Assembly: GCA_963971305.1 (NCBI GenBank)
Contig: CAXARO010000171.1
Coordinates: 1-64,000 of the forward strand
DNA length: 64,000 nt
Direction: 5' to 3'
Origin: Arcuatula senhousia
Taxonomy: Eukaryota; Mollusca; Bivalvia; Mytilida; Mytilidae
Both the position numbers and the translations under genes were made by a program. Position 1 is the stretch's first letter. Each line of letters begins with the position of its first letter. This document shows, piece by piece, positions 1-11,194 of the stretch. The notes beneath the pieces are model-generated. The model was not told the origin of the DNA. It did no database searches and saw only the letters and a program-made list of their open reading frames with translations.

Positions 1-987
1 CTGTTTTTGGCTTGTAAATCCAAAGGTATAAGAGATAGAGAAAATCTAATACAACCTTCTTCAGTATTTAAAGTTCTACAAAAGTTTCCATATGATCGAA
101 GTTGCCTGATGAAGGTAAAAATCGTATAATATATCAGTAACCCCATATGGATAGTAGATACTGTTTGATGGTAGATTTGCATATATTTGACATGTGTATG
201 AGTGAAAATGGGAAATGTAACAGAAAAAATGAAAAAAATAATCGGTTTTGTAAAAAAGGGGGGTGGGGCACCATATTGGTTATCCTGTATACAAGTGCCT
301 GTGATAAAGACATGGTAGAATCGAAGAAGTTTTAAGGTGTTCTATATGAACGCTTTGACAAAATTGATAAAAGAGCATGTTTTGTACATCTTATGAGAAC
401 ATTTAAAATAAATAAAACCTGTTTAAGGCTATAAATAATTTTAATTGTCTTACACTCGGTCTCAATCAGAAAAAAAAAATACCCCCGATTTTGAAGGGCG
501 TGGTTTACGTTATGCCATTATCTTTACTTTGCAGTTAATGAAAATGTTCAAAATGTCTATCATATAATTACGCTGTGGTTTCTTTCAAAAAATTATATTC
601 AGATTATGTAGATTGTTTGTTTTTTGGCTTTTGATGATTGGACTGATGACGGTATTCGATGAGTGGCTGAAATTTATATTAGATTAAATAAAGGTAATAA
701 CAAAACTACCGAACTTGAATGATCAATCTCATTGTCCAGAGAAAATGACAAAAGCGAATCAGTCATACCGGAGAATTGGTGGATCGCAATGAAGGGAAAT
801 GTTAGATGTGGATATCCTAGTTTGTGGTTTTAAGTTGTTGTATTTTTTACCATTCCGTAAAATCATTACTGATCTTATCAAAATCTTTAAGGTTCATGGT
901 TACACTTTGAATTAAAGGGTAGATATTTGACCTATTTTTCTAGTCTATGTACGACTTAAACGACCCATAAAAACATAAAATAAAGTA
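1..987. other. AT-rich DNA, no gene seen
   Basis: No reading frame longer than about 60 codons has a recognisable protein, and no tRNA- or rRNA-like sequence was seen. There is a short G-run near 258-267 and an A-run near 470-480. I see nothing that supports a gene. Confidence 0.5.
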
Positions 988-1329
988 TAGCAGCGTCTAG
1001 ATATAAAAATCGCCGATCATTTTCCCTACCAGTTTACAAGATTACTTTTGTTGTTTTCTCTATTCATTTTCTTTCCGTTCAAATTGCCCAAAAAATAAAG
1101 CATGAACTACCCCTAAATAACCTTTCATAAAACCGATTGTGAGTACATTTAATAACACCAATAATGAAATTACCTTGCACGTGGAGGCCAAATGACAGGG
1201 CAATGTTGATATTTGGCTATATTTGGGTGAACTGAAAAACGCAAAGAAAATGCCCTGGCAAAACGGATCAAGTGTACACATAAAAAATACTAAACGTTTA
1301 TGCAAAAATTATTTATCTAGACGCTGCTA
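988..1329. mobile_element. Small terminal-inverted-repeat element (MITE-like)
   Basis: The ends are a perfect 16-base inverted pair: TAGCAGCGTCTAGATA at 988-1003 and its reverse complement at 1314-1329. The 342-bp interior has no plausible coding frame. A TA precedes the left end, which would fit a TA-targeting (mariner-type) duplication, but the right flank (CA) does not confirm it. One copy only, so the family is unknown. Confidence 0.5.
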
Positions 1330-1883
1330 CACCTTATTAAGCAATTGAATGTGTAGTTGAAGGTCCACATAGACTGAAAAAAGACGTAAAAAATCGGTCA
1401 TTTTTTCCGAAGTGTAAAGATGAACCTTAAAATAATTGACGTCATCATCTGTTTTGTAAACTATGTTCAGTACCCATTTCTAAATTAAATAGTATCCGTT
1501 GGAACTAATCATCTCTTCTTTTTGTTTCCCAAAATTGACCGCAAGAAGACCACATTTGACTTTTTATAAAATTAACCTACATTAAGGACCCTAATATAAT
1601 ATTCAAGATCTCATTGCACCTTATTTTTTAATACTGAACCGCCTATTGTATCTTATAAATATAAGAAACCTACATGTAACATTATGTTTAACTATACAAC
1701 CACTACAACTGATGAAGAACTAGTCACGTATATTCCTTCATCATGCGACTGTGCTAAATATCTGATTTCAGAAATGCTCCTTTTGATCATCTTGTTACCG
1801 GGGACCTTTCAATCGTCAATTACCCAGAGGTTATGAATTTCGTGTAAAAGGGGCCAAAATTTGGACCACTCACAAAAATTTAA
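1330..1883. other. AT-rich DNA, no gene seen
   Basis: No recognisable coding or repeat feature. It directly precedes the reverse-transcriptase fragment and may be degraded flank of the same element. Confidence 0.4.
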
Positions 1884-2487
1884 TTGGAATTCCTGCCTAA
1901 ACTGTATCAAAACTTTCCTTCTCTCTTATTGCAAATCTTGGATAAGGAGAAAGGGGCCGACTCAAAATCTCTTAACCATTTTATTAATAAATTTATAACA
2001 ATTGTTCAACTCAGAATCAGCGAATTTCAAAATTCATTTGAATATGTAAAACTTAATATTTACCTAAATGGAATAAAGTCAAAAATCCGTGAACTTGGTT
2101 TGCGATACGCGTTTGTTCCCGCCGATAAAGCGGCTAACACCGTCGTTGTGGTATGACGAAAATTTTACATTGAGGTGTTAATTTACGAAATAAAAAATTC
2201 CAACACTTTCGTTCCCGTGCAATCGACAGAAACAGGTATTATTGACGATCATATCATACCAACCACAGCACTTCGAGCTTCCCCAACATACTATAAGTTA
2301 CCTACTACATGTATGTACTGGATACTTAGATTGCACAAAAATCCATACAAATTTCGTTTTATCTTTGCTTAATGTAAGTGTCCTTTAACCCATGTATCCA
2401 AGGTTCTATCTCTTACCTTAACTACTTTGAAAGAATTTTTCATTCAGTACTGTGAAAGGGTATTAGACAAGCAAAGATGTGGGTGAA
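1884..2487 (+). pseudogene. Reverse-transcriptase N-terminal fragment (retroelement)
   Basis: Three stretches in one reading frame, separated by stops near 2154 and 2370, read as the segment before the catalytic part of a retroelement reverse transcriptase. The diagnostic motif is FVPADKAANTVVVV (about 2113-2153). It is followed by a degraded LPT..YW...LHKNPYK.RFI block (2299-2366) and a CxxT...SK.L...L region to 2487. Frames with these signatures are common in bivalve and cnidarian genomes. I lean to a Penelope-like or related non-LTR class but cannot settle it here. The C-terminal half of the same protein type lies at 59.3-60.0 kb, with short C-terminal tails at 18.55 and 22.0 kb. The copy is dead: it has internal stops, lacks the catalytic core and ends at a hairpin. 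Confidence 0.65.
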
Positions 2488-2494
2488 CCCACAT
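2473..2494. repeat. Short perfect hairpin
   Basis: A 10-bp stem (AGATGTGGGT/ACCCACATCT) with a 2-base GA loop sits exactly where the reverse-transcriptase reading frame stops. It may be a terminal structure or chance. Confidence 0.4.
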
Positions 2495-3284
2495 CTGAGG
2501 TAAATTCCCTTCATAATATGAGACATGTTAAACTTGTTACACTCTTGGGGCTTCAAATTAATTTTATTTATTTGTTTGAATATAAAATCTATTAGTTAAG
2601 TGGTTGTTTAATGACGGCCTAAATTTTGCAAGAAAAAACGATTTGATGTTAAATCTTTGTTTCTTATTACAGTATTTTTTGTATAATCATATCGTAAAAA
2701 GGTTTTTAAGGGGGGAGTAGGGGGATTGTGGTTAGTCCCGTGATAGATTCAACTTGAAATCGGATTCTAAGGTTTATATACTATATATGGATGAGTTGTT
2801 TCTCCATGTTGCGGTTTGTGGCGACAAGAACATCTTGCATTTTCAATCAAATAATGTGCTTACAATTGAGTCTGTGCAAAATGTTGTGGTTAAAAACACA
2901 AGATCAACTTAAAAATTTTGTATAAGACGCATTGTTTTACTTGAAAAAATAGTAATTAAATGTTACTTAACATGATAAAAAATAAAATCATTTTTAAGAA
3001 AACAAATCCATATGTATATGAGGTAATTTAGATGATATACATGATATAGGCCGTCAAACATTTGGCGGGAAATCTAACTGCTCTCGATTTTTTATTGAAA
3101 TAACACAAGAACAGATTTTGACCTATAATTAAAGGACTAAAATAATCATAAAATCCTGCAAAATTTTTGATTGATTGTTAATTCATACATTATTTGGAAA
3201 ATAATGAGATAAAAATATGGGGTTAATGATAAAAATATTTTGGATAAACCAAGATAATTCCGATTACCGCTTATTGTGTGGGCT
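2495..3284. other. AT-rich DNA, no gene seen
   Basis: Only short AT-biased frames are present, with no repeat I can name. It is probably decayed transposon or neutral DNA. Confidence 0.4.
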
Positions 3285-3325
3285 GTGTCGCGTACACTTA
3301 TTCGACATCTCATTATTTACTTTTA
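3285..3325 (+). mobile_element. R5 retroposon, 3'-end fragment
   Basis: The stretch ending in TCGACATCTCATTA matches the 3' terminal sequence of the R5 repeat (full copies at 3566-3869, 21158-21460 and 44175-44477). Only the terminal ~40 bases are clear. The overlapping small forward reading frame is an artefact of this repeat. Confidence 0.5.
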
Positions 3326-3565
3326 GGTGGGAAATTTCAAAATATCAGGATCATATATCTCCTGGAATAAATAACAGTTTGTGTTCTACAACATCAAATG
3401 CTATTTGACTTTAAGTCTTCATTCAGTATGGGAATAACTTTTATATATTTTTTATTTAATTTAAAGGACTATAAGTTGTGCAAGGCTTCATTTGATAATT
3501 TGATCTAATGGTTCTTTTGTAGTGCTAATCGAGTTGAACTATATAGGGTAACAACAGTTAGACTA

Positions 3566-3869
3566 TATTGAGATGTGTAATAAGTGTACGTGACACAACA
3601 AACATAAACAGACAGCATTTCAAAAAATCACAATGGAAAACATCAAGCAGTCTTCAACATGACCAGAGGTCACTGGTTGACGTGTTGCATTGGCCGAAGA
3701 CTTATAATACAATACAAAAGTATCAAATCGCTAAATCATCAACGAAAGACCCAATTCTTGACATAGAACAGTTAACACAGAATGACAAGGACAAACAAAA
3801 GCTTTGGCAAAGTTTCCTGGCTTAGGACAGGCACATATAAAATGTGGCGGGGTTAGACTAGTTTTTTTT
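3566..3869 (-). mobile_element. R5 SINE-like retroposon, near full length
   Basis: Read on the minus strand, this runs from an ACCCCGCCACATTTTA-type start (about 3868) through GTGCCTGTCCTAAGCCAGGA to an end in ACACTTATTACACATCTCA at 3568. The same order of blocks occurs at 21158-21460, 44175-44477 and 49891-50180. There is no poly(A) tail and no A/B-box promoter I can confirm. An 85-codon forward frame lies across this copy but is simply the antisense of the repeat, so it is not called as a gene. I know closely similar sequence from mussel genomes. Whether it is a SINE or the untranslated end of a longer retroelement is open. Confidence 0.65.
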
Positions 3870-4743
3870 TTAATCTTACCTTCCCCCTATTGACAAGCTT
3901 GCATAAGCATACATATAAAACACACTGTAAAACTCAATCGACAAAAGTTCAATTCAACAAGAGAGAACCTAAAACAAAATACTGTACAAAAACAGCAAGA
4001 CGTGGAGGAACTCTCTTGATAACACTCGAAGTTACTGACAACTAGCTGATAAACATTTATCGATTGATGTAAAAGAATCAAATACATTAATTCTAAATCC
4101 GACACTCCACGTCAAAACAATGAATGATTTAGAGTTTAATCACCACACAGAACCGTTATATTTTATCGCTGTGATGCTTAAAAATAATACAGTGGATAAG
4201 AAGTGAAAATTTAACGTTTTAAAGTTAGTACTACCAACCTAACAATATTTCTACCAAAACATACCAAATCCAATCATTTTACTATGTATTAAGATTTCTT
4301 TCTATATGACAAAAAAAAAAACACGCAAAAACACCAACCATGATTTTGTATCTGTAAATGGCCCATCAAATGCAATATTTGACCTATAAATGACCCTAAT
4401 GCTATAGTTAATTTAATCTAAGAACTTTAAGTTTATGTAAAGAATTGGAAAGTTTTTTTTTCTGGTAGTGTTGTATTGTTCACACGGATAATGCACAATC
4501 AAAGTGAATACAATCAGTGTTGATTAGTATTATAATTCTTATCAGACATGCGTTCATGCGTATACTCATTTCTGATTGGTCGAAACGTCATTGCCAGACC
4601 CGTTCATACTTTCATGAACGCCTCTGCCTCGTTTCCAATGTAAACAAATATGCTGGCGATGACGTCGTCCTAAATAACCAATTGTTTCCGATTTTTTTTT
4701 CTTTAAAAAAAAAAGGTATAAATTTGAAGAATAATAAGGATTT
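3870..4743. other. Unassigned DNA; distant repeat similarity
   Basis: No gene seen. A block near 3945-3970 (CAACAAGAGAGAACCT) recurs near 22770, each copy followed by a GTCAAAAC-type block, so part of this is probably an uncharacterised dispersed repeat. The stretch 4540-4640 contains GTTCATG-type words related to the foldback that follows. Confidence 0.35.
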
Positions 4744-4885
4744 AACACCTATTTTCGGTCGTTCATGCATGTATGAACGGATCTCTTCACTCACAAACTG
4801 TATCATGAACGGCCTTCGGCCATTCATTCAGTTTGTGAGCTCCAAGATCCGTTCATACATGCATGAACGACCGAAAATAGGTGTT
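4744..4885. repeat. Long foldback just past the helicase 3' end
   Basis: Arms of about 40 bp (4744-4783 and 4845-4885; outer word AACACCTATTTTCGGTCG) are reverse complements. A second inner stem (CTCACAAACTG 4790-4800 with CAGTTTGTGAG 4829-4839) and a central GGCCTTCGGCC hairpin complete a near-continuous cruciform. Weaker pairing extends to about 4728-4900. It starts about 80 bp beyond the last helicase codon of the fossil Helentron, so it could be that element's terminal hairpin or an independent foldback insertion. Confidence 0.75.
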
Positions 4886-4964
4886 CAATCCTATAATAAG
4901 AAAATTGTGTGCACTAAATGTATAGTGCTTACAAAGCATTGCAATCTTTTTTAATGGGTAATTG

Positions 4965-5629
4965 TCATTTATTTTCATTTGTTTTGTTACGTAGACGATC
5001 CATTTCTGCTGTGACTTCTCGTGCTGGATATATCCTTGGTGGACACAGTTTTTTAAGATATAAATTTTCCATTTTGGTAACTCTGGATAATGCCACATTT
5101 AAAGCCATTCCACCTCTAAATATAGTGTTTCCAATATCACATACAATGTAATGTGAGGCCCTGAACTTTATGTATCGTTGTAGCAAAACATAACACAAGA
5201 GGAATCTGACAGCGTGTGACATAGGTTTGTTGTTCACCTAGAAAACTAACTGTCAGTGGGTTTATTCCGATAGGTTCATCGTTAATTTGATGTGTTTGAG
5301 GTAGGGCATCATTGTTATCAAATATAACATTAACACAGCGTGGCATTGTCCTGTCACTTTGTACCCATTTAATGGAATGGATTGTGCCCTGAGCACCATT
5401 AACAAGTCCTGTGGTTGTGTTAATGTTTTTTTATTAGCATTACTCGTGCATTTTTAAACAATGTCAGTGTACGTGGTAACCCTGCACATTTTTGATCATC
5501 CTCTGGATAATAACTATCTGGAAAATTATGTATTGCATGAATTGTAAATATCTCCTCAGTTTGTGAAAAAGTATCAATCACTTTATTGTTAAAAGCATCT
5601 CGATCATTTCTTGTTGGAAATATATGCAT
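4965..5629 (-). pseudogene. Helentron helicase, C-terminal third (frameshifted)
   Basis: Three overlapping minus-strand frames continue the Pif1-type helicase at 5604-7226. 5420-5629 covers the segment after the first RecA domain. 5137-5346 carries a helicase motif (FATTIHKVQGLTL). 4965-5237 ends with GGMALNVALSRVTKMENLYL, the C-terminal motif of Pif1/RecD-type helicases. Joining them needs frame changes near 5630, 5420 and 5230, some at homopolymer runs (for example the T-run at 5428-5434). Either the element is dead or a long-read assembly has homopolymer errors. The stop codon follows NKTNENK at about 4965. Confidence 0.75.
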
Positions 5630-7226
5630 ATAATATATTTGTTTCTGTATTTGGTTCTATAAGACGTGATTTTAATTTTATTATGTCATCTGTTGTATGT
5701 GCTCCTATACGAATGCGATTTAGCAGAGAGGCATATTCGGGATCATCACATTGTCGCTTGTTTTCAGTCAATTCATAGACGGTGAAAAAATCTTTCCAAA
5801 GGTGGAAAGGTGTTATTGTTTTAGCATCAGAAAATACTGGACATTCAAATACCGGTGGTATTTGGTAAAGATCTCCGAAGGCAATGACATGAATATTTCC
5901 AAAATAAACATCTTTCAATTCATTTAAACGTAAATGGATAAGTTCTAATGTTTTGTATCCAACCATACTAATTTCATCTATAATCAGACATTGTACACAT
6001 TTAAATGCCTCTAAAAGGAATTTGTAATTCTTAGCTGATAACGGTGAGTATTTTGCATAACCTTTTTCTTGCGGTGGCAATTGCAACAAAGTATGCAATG
6101 TATGAGCCTTTACATTGTACGCAGCTACGCCTGTTGGTGCAGCTACTACTACATTGGGATATTCTGATGTATTTCTTCGCAAGAAATATTCTCGTACAAG
6201 ACTGAGAAGGAATGATTTGCCTGTACCAGCACCACCTGTTATAAATAGTGTCATTTGATTGTTTGTGTCCACATTCGAAGTTATTTTGTCAAAAACTTGC
6301 TTTTGACAATCTTTGAGAAGTAACAGTTTGTTTTGATATTCTTCATCTGACATTGTTGTATTTGCTAACTTTGCGAACATTTGCATGTTGAAGTCCGACT
6401 TTACAGTTGTATCTTCTTCTTCCTTCAGAAGATCAATTGAAAACATATCATTAATTTCTTTCTGTCCTTCTTCATTTGACATGTTTGTCATTTGTTGATT
6501 ATTTGGAGCTATAATGCATGCAATATTGTCCATTTGTTCATCATCTAGTGACAAGAGATGCTGGACTCCTTGATCAAATTTCTTTGTCATCTGAGTTAAA
6601 TGTAGTAAATCTTTGTTAAGAAGATGATGTTTTAGGTTAAACGATTTTTTGAATGTTTTATGGGGATACAACAATTCACTTTCATTGTAGAATGGCAGAA
6701 ACAGATATAATAGGCTGTAGTAATATTGTTCTTCATTTTTAAGAATGTCCGGTATGTTGCATCTAATACAATCCATTTTTGTACGTTCCATAATTAGCTT
6801 AGTTTTTCCAGCTAATGTTATTTTATATCTAGGTCTTCCTCGTTGTGTTTTTGGTTCAACTGTTGTAAACTTATATTTTGATGCAAATTCTGCTAAACAC
6901 ATACTTTTAAATTGCTCATCTTGAGGGCGTTGAACATAATATTGTGGAATTCCATCATTGTATATGTCTGTGCTGGTTTCAGATAATTTTTCGAGCTCTT
7001 TTTTTGGTTTTAGAATTCTATATTTTTGATCTGGTAAATTCACATCAACATAAATACTGTCCCTGGAACTATATACCATGTTTAGTCCTAATAATCTATA
7101 TGCTGATTCTTGTAAGCCAATTGTTCTATGAGTCAGTAAAATGTTTCCAATTTTCGACAATATTTTGCGTTGAGAACTTTGTGGTGGTAGATTTTTATGG
7201 CCCGACCACGTATGTGGATCGGACAT
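5604..7226 (-). pseudogene. Helitron/Helentron Pif1-type helicase domain
   Basis: The 540-codon frame holds the helicase half of a Helitron RepHel polyprotein, which would unwind DNA during rolling-circle transposition. Motifs seen: Walker A GGAGTGKS (about residue 331), APTGVAA (about 363), Walker B IIDEIS (about 415) and GDLYQIPPV (about 451). The preceding ~300 residues match the linker between Rep and helicase in these proteins (the LPPQSSQRK..L start and the second-Tyr-rich region). Its first 11 codons, including the apparent Met, come from an inserted repeat (7198-8262) and are not native. The native frame joins upstream to the Rep domain at 8259. The C-terminal third is shifted out of frame after residue 535. 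Identification as Helitron-type is firm; function as a protein today is unlikely. Confidence 0.88.
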
Positions 7227-8262
7227 ATAGTTTTACCCTTGTCCGTCCGTCCGTCCGTCCGTACGTCCGTCCGTAACACTTTGGTTAAGTTCTTGGTTAA
7301 GGTCCATTACTTGGATACTAGATGTTGGGGGTCAATGATATTTCACCACCAGATGGGTCTTGGGTAGGGCTACACCACCCACTAGAAATTAGGTCACTGT
7401 GACCTATATTTTATGCATGAACGACTTCGGTTAAGTTCTTGGTTAAGGTCCATAACTTGGATACTAGATGTTGGGGGTCAATGATATTTCACCACTAGAT
7501 GTGTCTTGGGTAAGGTGACACCATCCACTAGAAATGAGGTGACTGTGACCTATAATTTATGCATGAATGACTTTGGTTAAGTTCTTGGTTAAGGTCCATA
7601 TATTGGATACTAGATGTTGGGGGTCACTGATATTTCACTACTAGATGTGTTTTAGGTAAGGTGACACCACCCACTAGAAATTAGATCACTGTGACCTATA
7701 TTTTACGCATGAATGAACTTGGTTAAGTTCTTGGTTAAGGTCCATTTCTCAGATACTACATGTTGATGGTCAATGGTATTTCACCACTAGATGTGTCTTG
7801 GGTAACATGACACCACCCAATAAAAATTAGGTCACTGTGATCTATATTTTATGCATGAACGACTTCGGTTAAGTTCTTGGTTAAGGTCCATAACTTGGAT
7901 ACTAGATGTTGGGAGTCAATGATATTTCACCACTAGATGTGTCTTGGGTAAAGTGACACCATCCACTAGAAATGAGGTCACTGTGACCTATATTTTACGC
8001 ATGAATGACTTTGGTTAAGTTCTTGGTTAAGGTCCATATCTTGAATACTACATGTTAGGGGTCAATAATATTTCACTTCTCGATGAGTCTTGGTACATGG
8101 CACCACCCATCAGAAATAAGGTCACAGCGACCTATATTTTACACATGAACACTTTTGATCAATTTCTTGTTAAAGGTCCATATCCCAGGTAATACACATT
8201 GAGGGTCAATGATATTTCAAGAACGGGAGGGCCATCCTGTGGCTCATAGACACATTATCTAG
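7198..8262 (-). mobile_element. R3-family hairpin-ended repeat inside the Helentron gene
   Basis: On the minus strand this begins near 8260 with a weak stem and the tag GATGGCCC. It continues as about six tandem modules of ~148 bp (marker word CTTGGTTAAGGTCCAT on the plus strand) and ends with a (GGAC)n tract (7240-7275) and a hairpin. The hairpin stem is GTCCGATCCAC/GTGGTCGGGC (7199-7229), followed by CATAAAAA. It separates the Rep domain from the helicase domain of the same polyprotein, so it arrived after that gene. It is the same family type as 25456-27010, 35803-36571 and 47159-47911. Confidence 0.8.
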
Positions 8263-8957
8263 TTCAGACATAATTTAACCTTTTGGCGAAACTCCACTGG
8301 CTCGTTCTTACAAATATATGCGCAAACATATCTTGCAACGGCGTACATAGAGCCTACGAACTGAATATCCATATTAGCTTGCCAGTTCAATAAAACATCA
8401 GGATTGTAAGGATTTACAAAGGTGTCTCTTTCCGATCTTTTCAATATGTAAAATCGTGATTTGGAATCAGTATCAGTTTCAATTTTCATCCTTGTGTTCT
8501 CAGATGTTGGCATAGGAAAATCAAAGCGGCATAAATTCTTCAATAAATTTCTTTGGCATGTTTGTGTGTGGGCATGTATTTGTAGTGATTTTACTAATGT
8601 CTGTAAAACAATGTTGTCATCATCTGGTATCTGACCACTGATGTACTTGTCAATGAATGGAATTAAGAATGCTTTGTCAAATTCTTTTTCTAAACTAGGA
8701 CTATCTTCTATCCAAAGAAGGGTATGTAAATGTGGGCTGCCACGAACTTGAAATTCGACTCTCGCGAAATAGTCAGTAATTTTCCCTAATGGATATGGTG
8801 ATTGAAGCAGGTAATGATGCAAGAATGCCTCCCATCTATTGCTGAAATGTATAGAACTAGATATAGGATTGTCACGAAGAAGTTTCGCCTTTTCTGTAAA
8901 TGTCATTTTGATTATATACGTTATTGAGATGTGGAATAAGTGTACGCGACACAACAA
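8259..8957 (-). pseudogene. Helitron HUH Rep endonuclease domain
   Basis: From about residue 18 (MTFTEKAKLLRDNP) this is the Rep domain of a Helitron, which nicks and joins DNA in rolling-circle transposition. It has the EKAKLLRDNP...HF..RWEAF block, the two-histidine metal motif in RGSPHLHTLLW (about residues 72-82) and a C-terminal two-tyrosine motif YVCAYICK (about 213-220). The first ~17 residues are contributed by an inserted R5 retroposon (8923-9085) and are not part of the protein. The frame ends where the R3 repeat begins (8262). Metal and tyrosine residues are intact, so loss of function comes from the interruptions. Confidence 0.88.
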
Positions 8958-9085
8958 ACATAAACAAACAGCAATTCAAAAATTAAGTTGAAGGTCAATG
9001 GAAGGGAGATTCAAATATGAAAGCTATCTCGTGTACAAGTATACCATCATGAAAATATAAAAGAGCATACACCTCAAGCACGGGG
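8923..9085 (-). mobile_element. R5 retroposon, 5'-truncated, in the Helentron ORF
   Basis: A 163-bp insertion flanked by perfect 7-bp duplications ATACGTT (8916-8922 and 9086-9092). Its right-hand end on the minus strand matches the R5 3' terminus (CACTTATTCCACATCTCAAT). Reading across the site with one duplication copy puts the Helitron_like_N frame (9092-9781) and the Rep frame in phase, with one remaining TGA at the junction. That supports a real insertion with target duplication and 5' truncation, as expected for target-primed reverse transcription. Confidence 0.75.
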
Positions 9086-9091
9086 ATACGT

Positions 9092-9781
9092 TCAACTGCA
9101 TCCACACAGCACATCTTTATCTTCTTTAGTGAGATTTGTGTTAATGAATTGCAGGTTGTCAATCCAATGTAAGTCATTTGCGCTCAAAGAAAGAAAAAAT
9201 GTTGGTGGTCCAAGTGTTCGAATCTTTGCCATTAGTTTTAACAATTCGTTTTTCCAATAGGCAGCCGTACCACGAACTGACTTCATGAACATGTAGTTTT
9301 CTGTTTTACTATTTACAGATTCAGAGCTATTGACATCTTGTACACAAACTTCTGAGTTGATTGTTCTCTTTTTTCTCATTGCTGTTGTAATAGAGTCTTG
9401 CAATTTATGTTGTTCATAGATATGAAGTGCCCAAAAAATATACTGTGGATTAGATGACCAACGTTTGTCTTTATTTAATAAGCGGCATTTAAAATATTGT
9501 GCAATTGTTGGTTGTAGAGGTCTGTCATAATGCAAACCATGTGTCCCATATGGATATAATGTTGGGAATGCTAATTCCTCTAAATTTGTCGAATTAAATA
9601 TATTGATGGGTTGATCTTTCAACATTGGTAGCCTATACTCGAATGGTATGTTTGCTGGATTTATATTTATTTGATAATCAATTGGTATGAAGGACAGTTC
9701 TTGAACATCATCCTGATTTAGTGTATTTTCATCATCAATGGTTTCTGCAGTTATATCCACTTCATGATCACATGTATCCAT
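9092..9781 (-). pseudogene. Helitron_like_N domain of the RepHel polyprotein
   Basis: The frame reads as the N-terminal Helitron domain that precedes Rep. A LAFPTLYPYG..GLHYDR block sits near residues 71-85, then a ..FMKSVRGTAAYWKNEL segment (about 165-180) and LGPPTFFLSLSANDLHWIDNL (about 190-210), all hallmarks of this family. It is preceded by the OTU/DUF6570 segment in the same phase, separated only by a single TAG (9824-9826), so the two were one polyprotein. It ends at a TGA next to the R5 insertion site. Confidence 0.85.
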
Positions 9782-9823
9782 TTCAATGGGAGATGTATTG
9801 TTGTAAAGGTGATTGTTTTGTTT

Positions 9824-10918
9824 CTACCAATCTAAGGCTTTGTTGATGTTGTTGATATTCACAATTTCGAAATAGTTCTCTTTTTTGGTGGAATATATCT
9901 TTACATATGGAAAATTGTGTGTTGTCCTCGGCATGTTGGTACACAGACTTTGGCTTGGTATTGGAATGTTTATAGATTGACCTTTCAGTCCAAGTTGGCC
10001 ACCTGATGGCAAGAACACCATGTTCATGTAAGGATGAACTTGTGAAATCATTTTAATTTCTGTTTTATTTAAGATGAGTATCTCTTTAGGTACTTCTCCC
10101 GGATACATCAAATTGTAATCAATAGGAGATTCATGTCCATTTATTTTATGTCTGTAACAAAGTGAACATAAAATATTGCCATTTTGTATTTTCGTTTGTT
10201 GAGTTAATAGTCTTTGATTACAACAACTACAGTAATCATTGAATAAGTTTGTCTTGTTCAGAAATGATGCATTTCCCTGTTCTTGAAAAAATGTTTTTGA
10301 TTTATTCACTTTACGAGTGTTATTTTGCTTTTTAATTGTTGAATTGGTTTTCTTTATTTCATTGAAACAATTGTTTGCATCTATACTTTGGATTTTGTGG
10401 ATATAGGTTTGCATTTTAGGTATGCCAGAAAACAAAACTGAATCGATAGAAGTACGATTGTGTGCTAGAAAATTCTTTGGCACAAGTGGAACAAAATGAT
10501 TTGGATAAAATAGTCCGCCAACAGCATTTCCACTCCACATGATAGGCAGTATGAACACAATCCTTTCTAAACCAACAAGTGGAAGCACAATTTTGTTAAA
10601 TAGATCACGATAGCGTGTATTGTAGTTTGGGTAAACAGACAATATAGGCATTTGTAAAGCTGTAGCTAAACCTATTATCTGCCACATGCCGCTCCAAGCA
10701 TAATTTCTCAATGTTGTTAAAACTTCATCTTTAAAAACCATATTTATTTGATCTTTGTTTATTGTTCTACTAACACGTTGATCATGTCGACTAAAAGGTG
10801 CATACAATTTAGCTTGTTCATGTATCAATTGAATGACAGCTTCACTTGTTGAATTTGTAAACTCATATTGCAGTTGAAGTAATGCTATGGCAGTTCGAAC
10901 ACGCAATTCAATAGCCAT
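9824..10918 (-). pseudogene. Helentron N-terminal part: OTU-like protease, zinc cluster, DUF6570-like
   Basis: The 364-codon frame begins ELRVRTAIALL and continues to IMWSGNAVGGLFYPNHFVPLV (about residues 127-146), which matches the back half of OTU-like cysteine proteases found in Helentron-type elements; the His of NHFVPL would be catalytic. A CxxC...CxxC zinc cluster follows (about 229-253). Then comes a segment rich in PGEVPKEILILNKTE, PSGGQLGLKGQ and NMPRT, typical of the DUF6570 region of Helitron polyproteins. The in-frame DNA upstream still reads AASILLCGNES, but the expected catalytic D-G-N-C stretch just before it is disrupted by a TGA and an apparent small deletion near 10960-10975. 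The OTU domain marks it as Helentron-like rather than canonical Helitron. Confidence 0.75.
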
Positions 10919-11194
10919 TGATTCGTTTCCACAAAGGAGAATAGATGCAGCATTAAATCAAAGTACCGTTAGTACTGACAACTCGGAAGTCAGAATGTGT
11001 TCTTTTTACTATGGAACTTTATATCCAATGGATGAAGAATGTTTGTCACCATATAACATGCTTTAACCCAACATTTTTTCTTTAAAGGACTCAACTAGGC
11101 AGCGTACCATAAGGATTTCTTGTAGCATGTCTTTGACTTGCATAAATTTGTTTATTTCTGCTGGGTATTCTGTTGCAAATAAATGCGACACATT

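Noticed and set aside
3568..3825. 85-codon plus-strand frame with protein-like composition
   Set aside because: The whole frame lies antisense across a near-complete R5 repeat (3566-3869) that matches non-coding copies elsewhere block by block.
5420..5629. Separate small gene beside the helicase
   Set aside because: Its sequence continues the Pif1-type helicase in another phase and is better explained by a frameshift.
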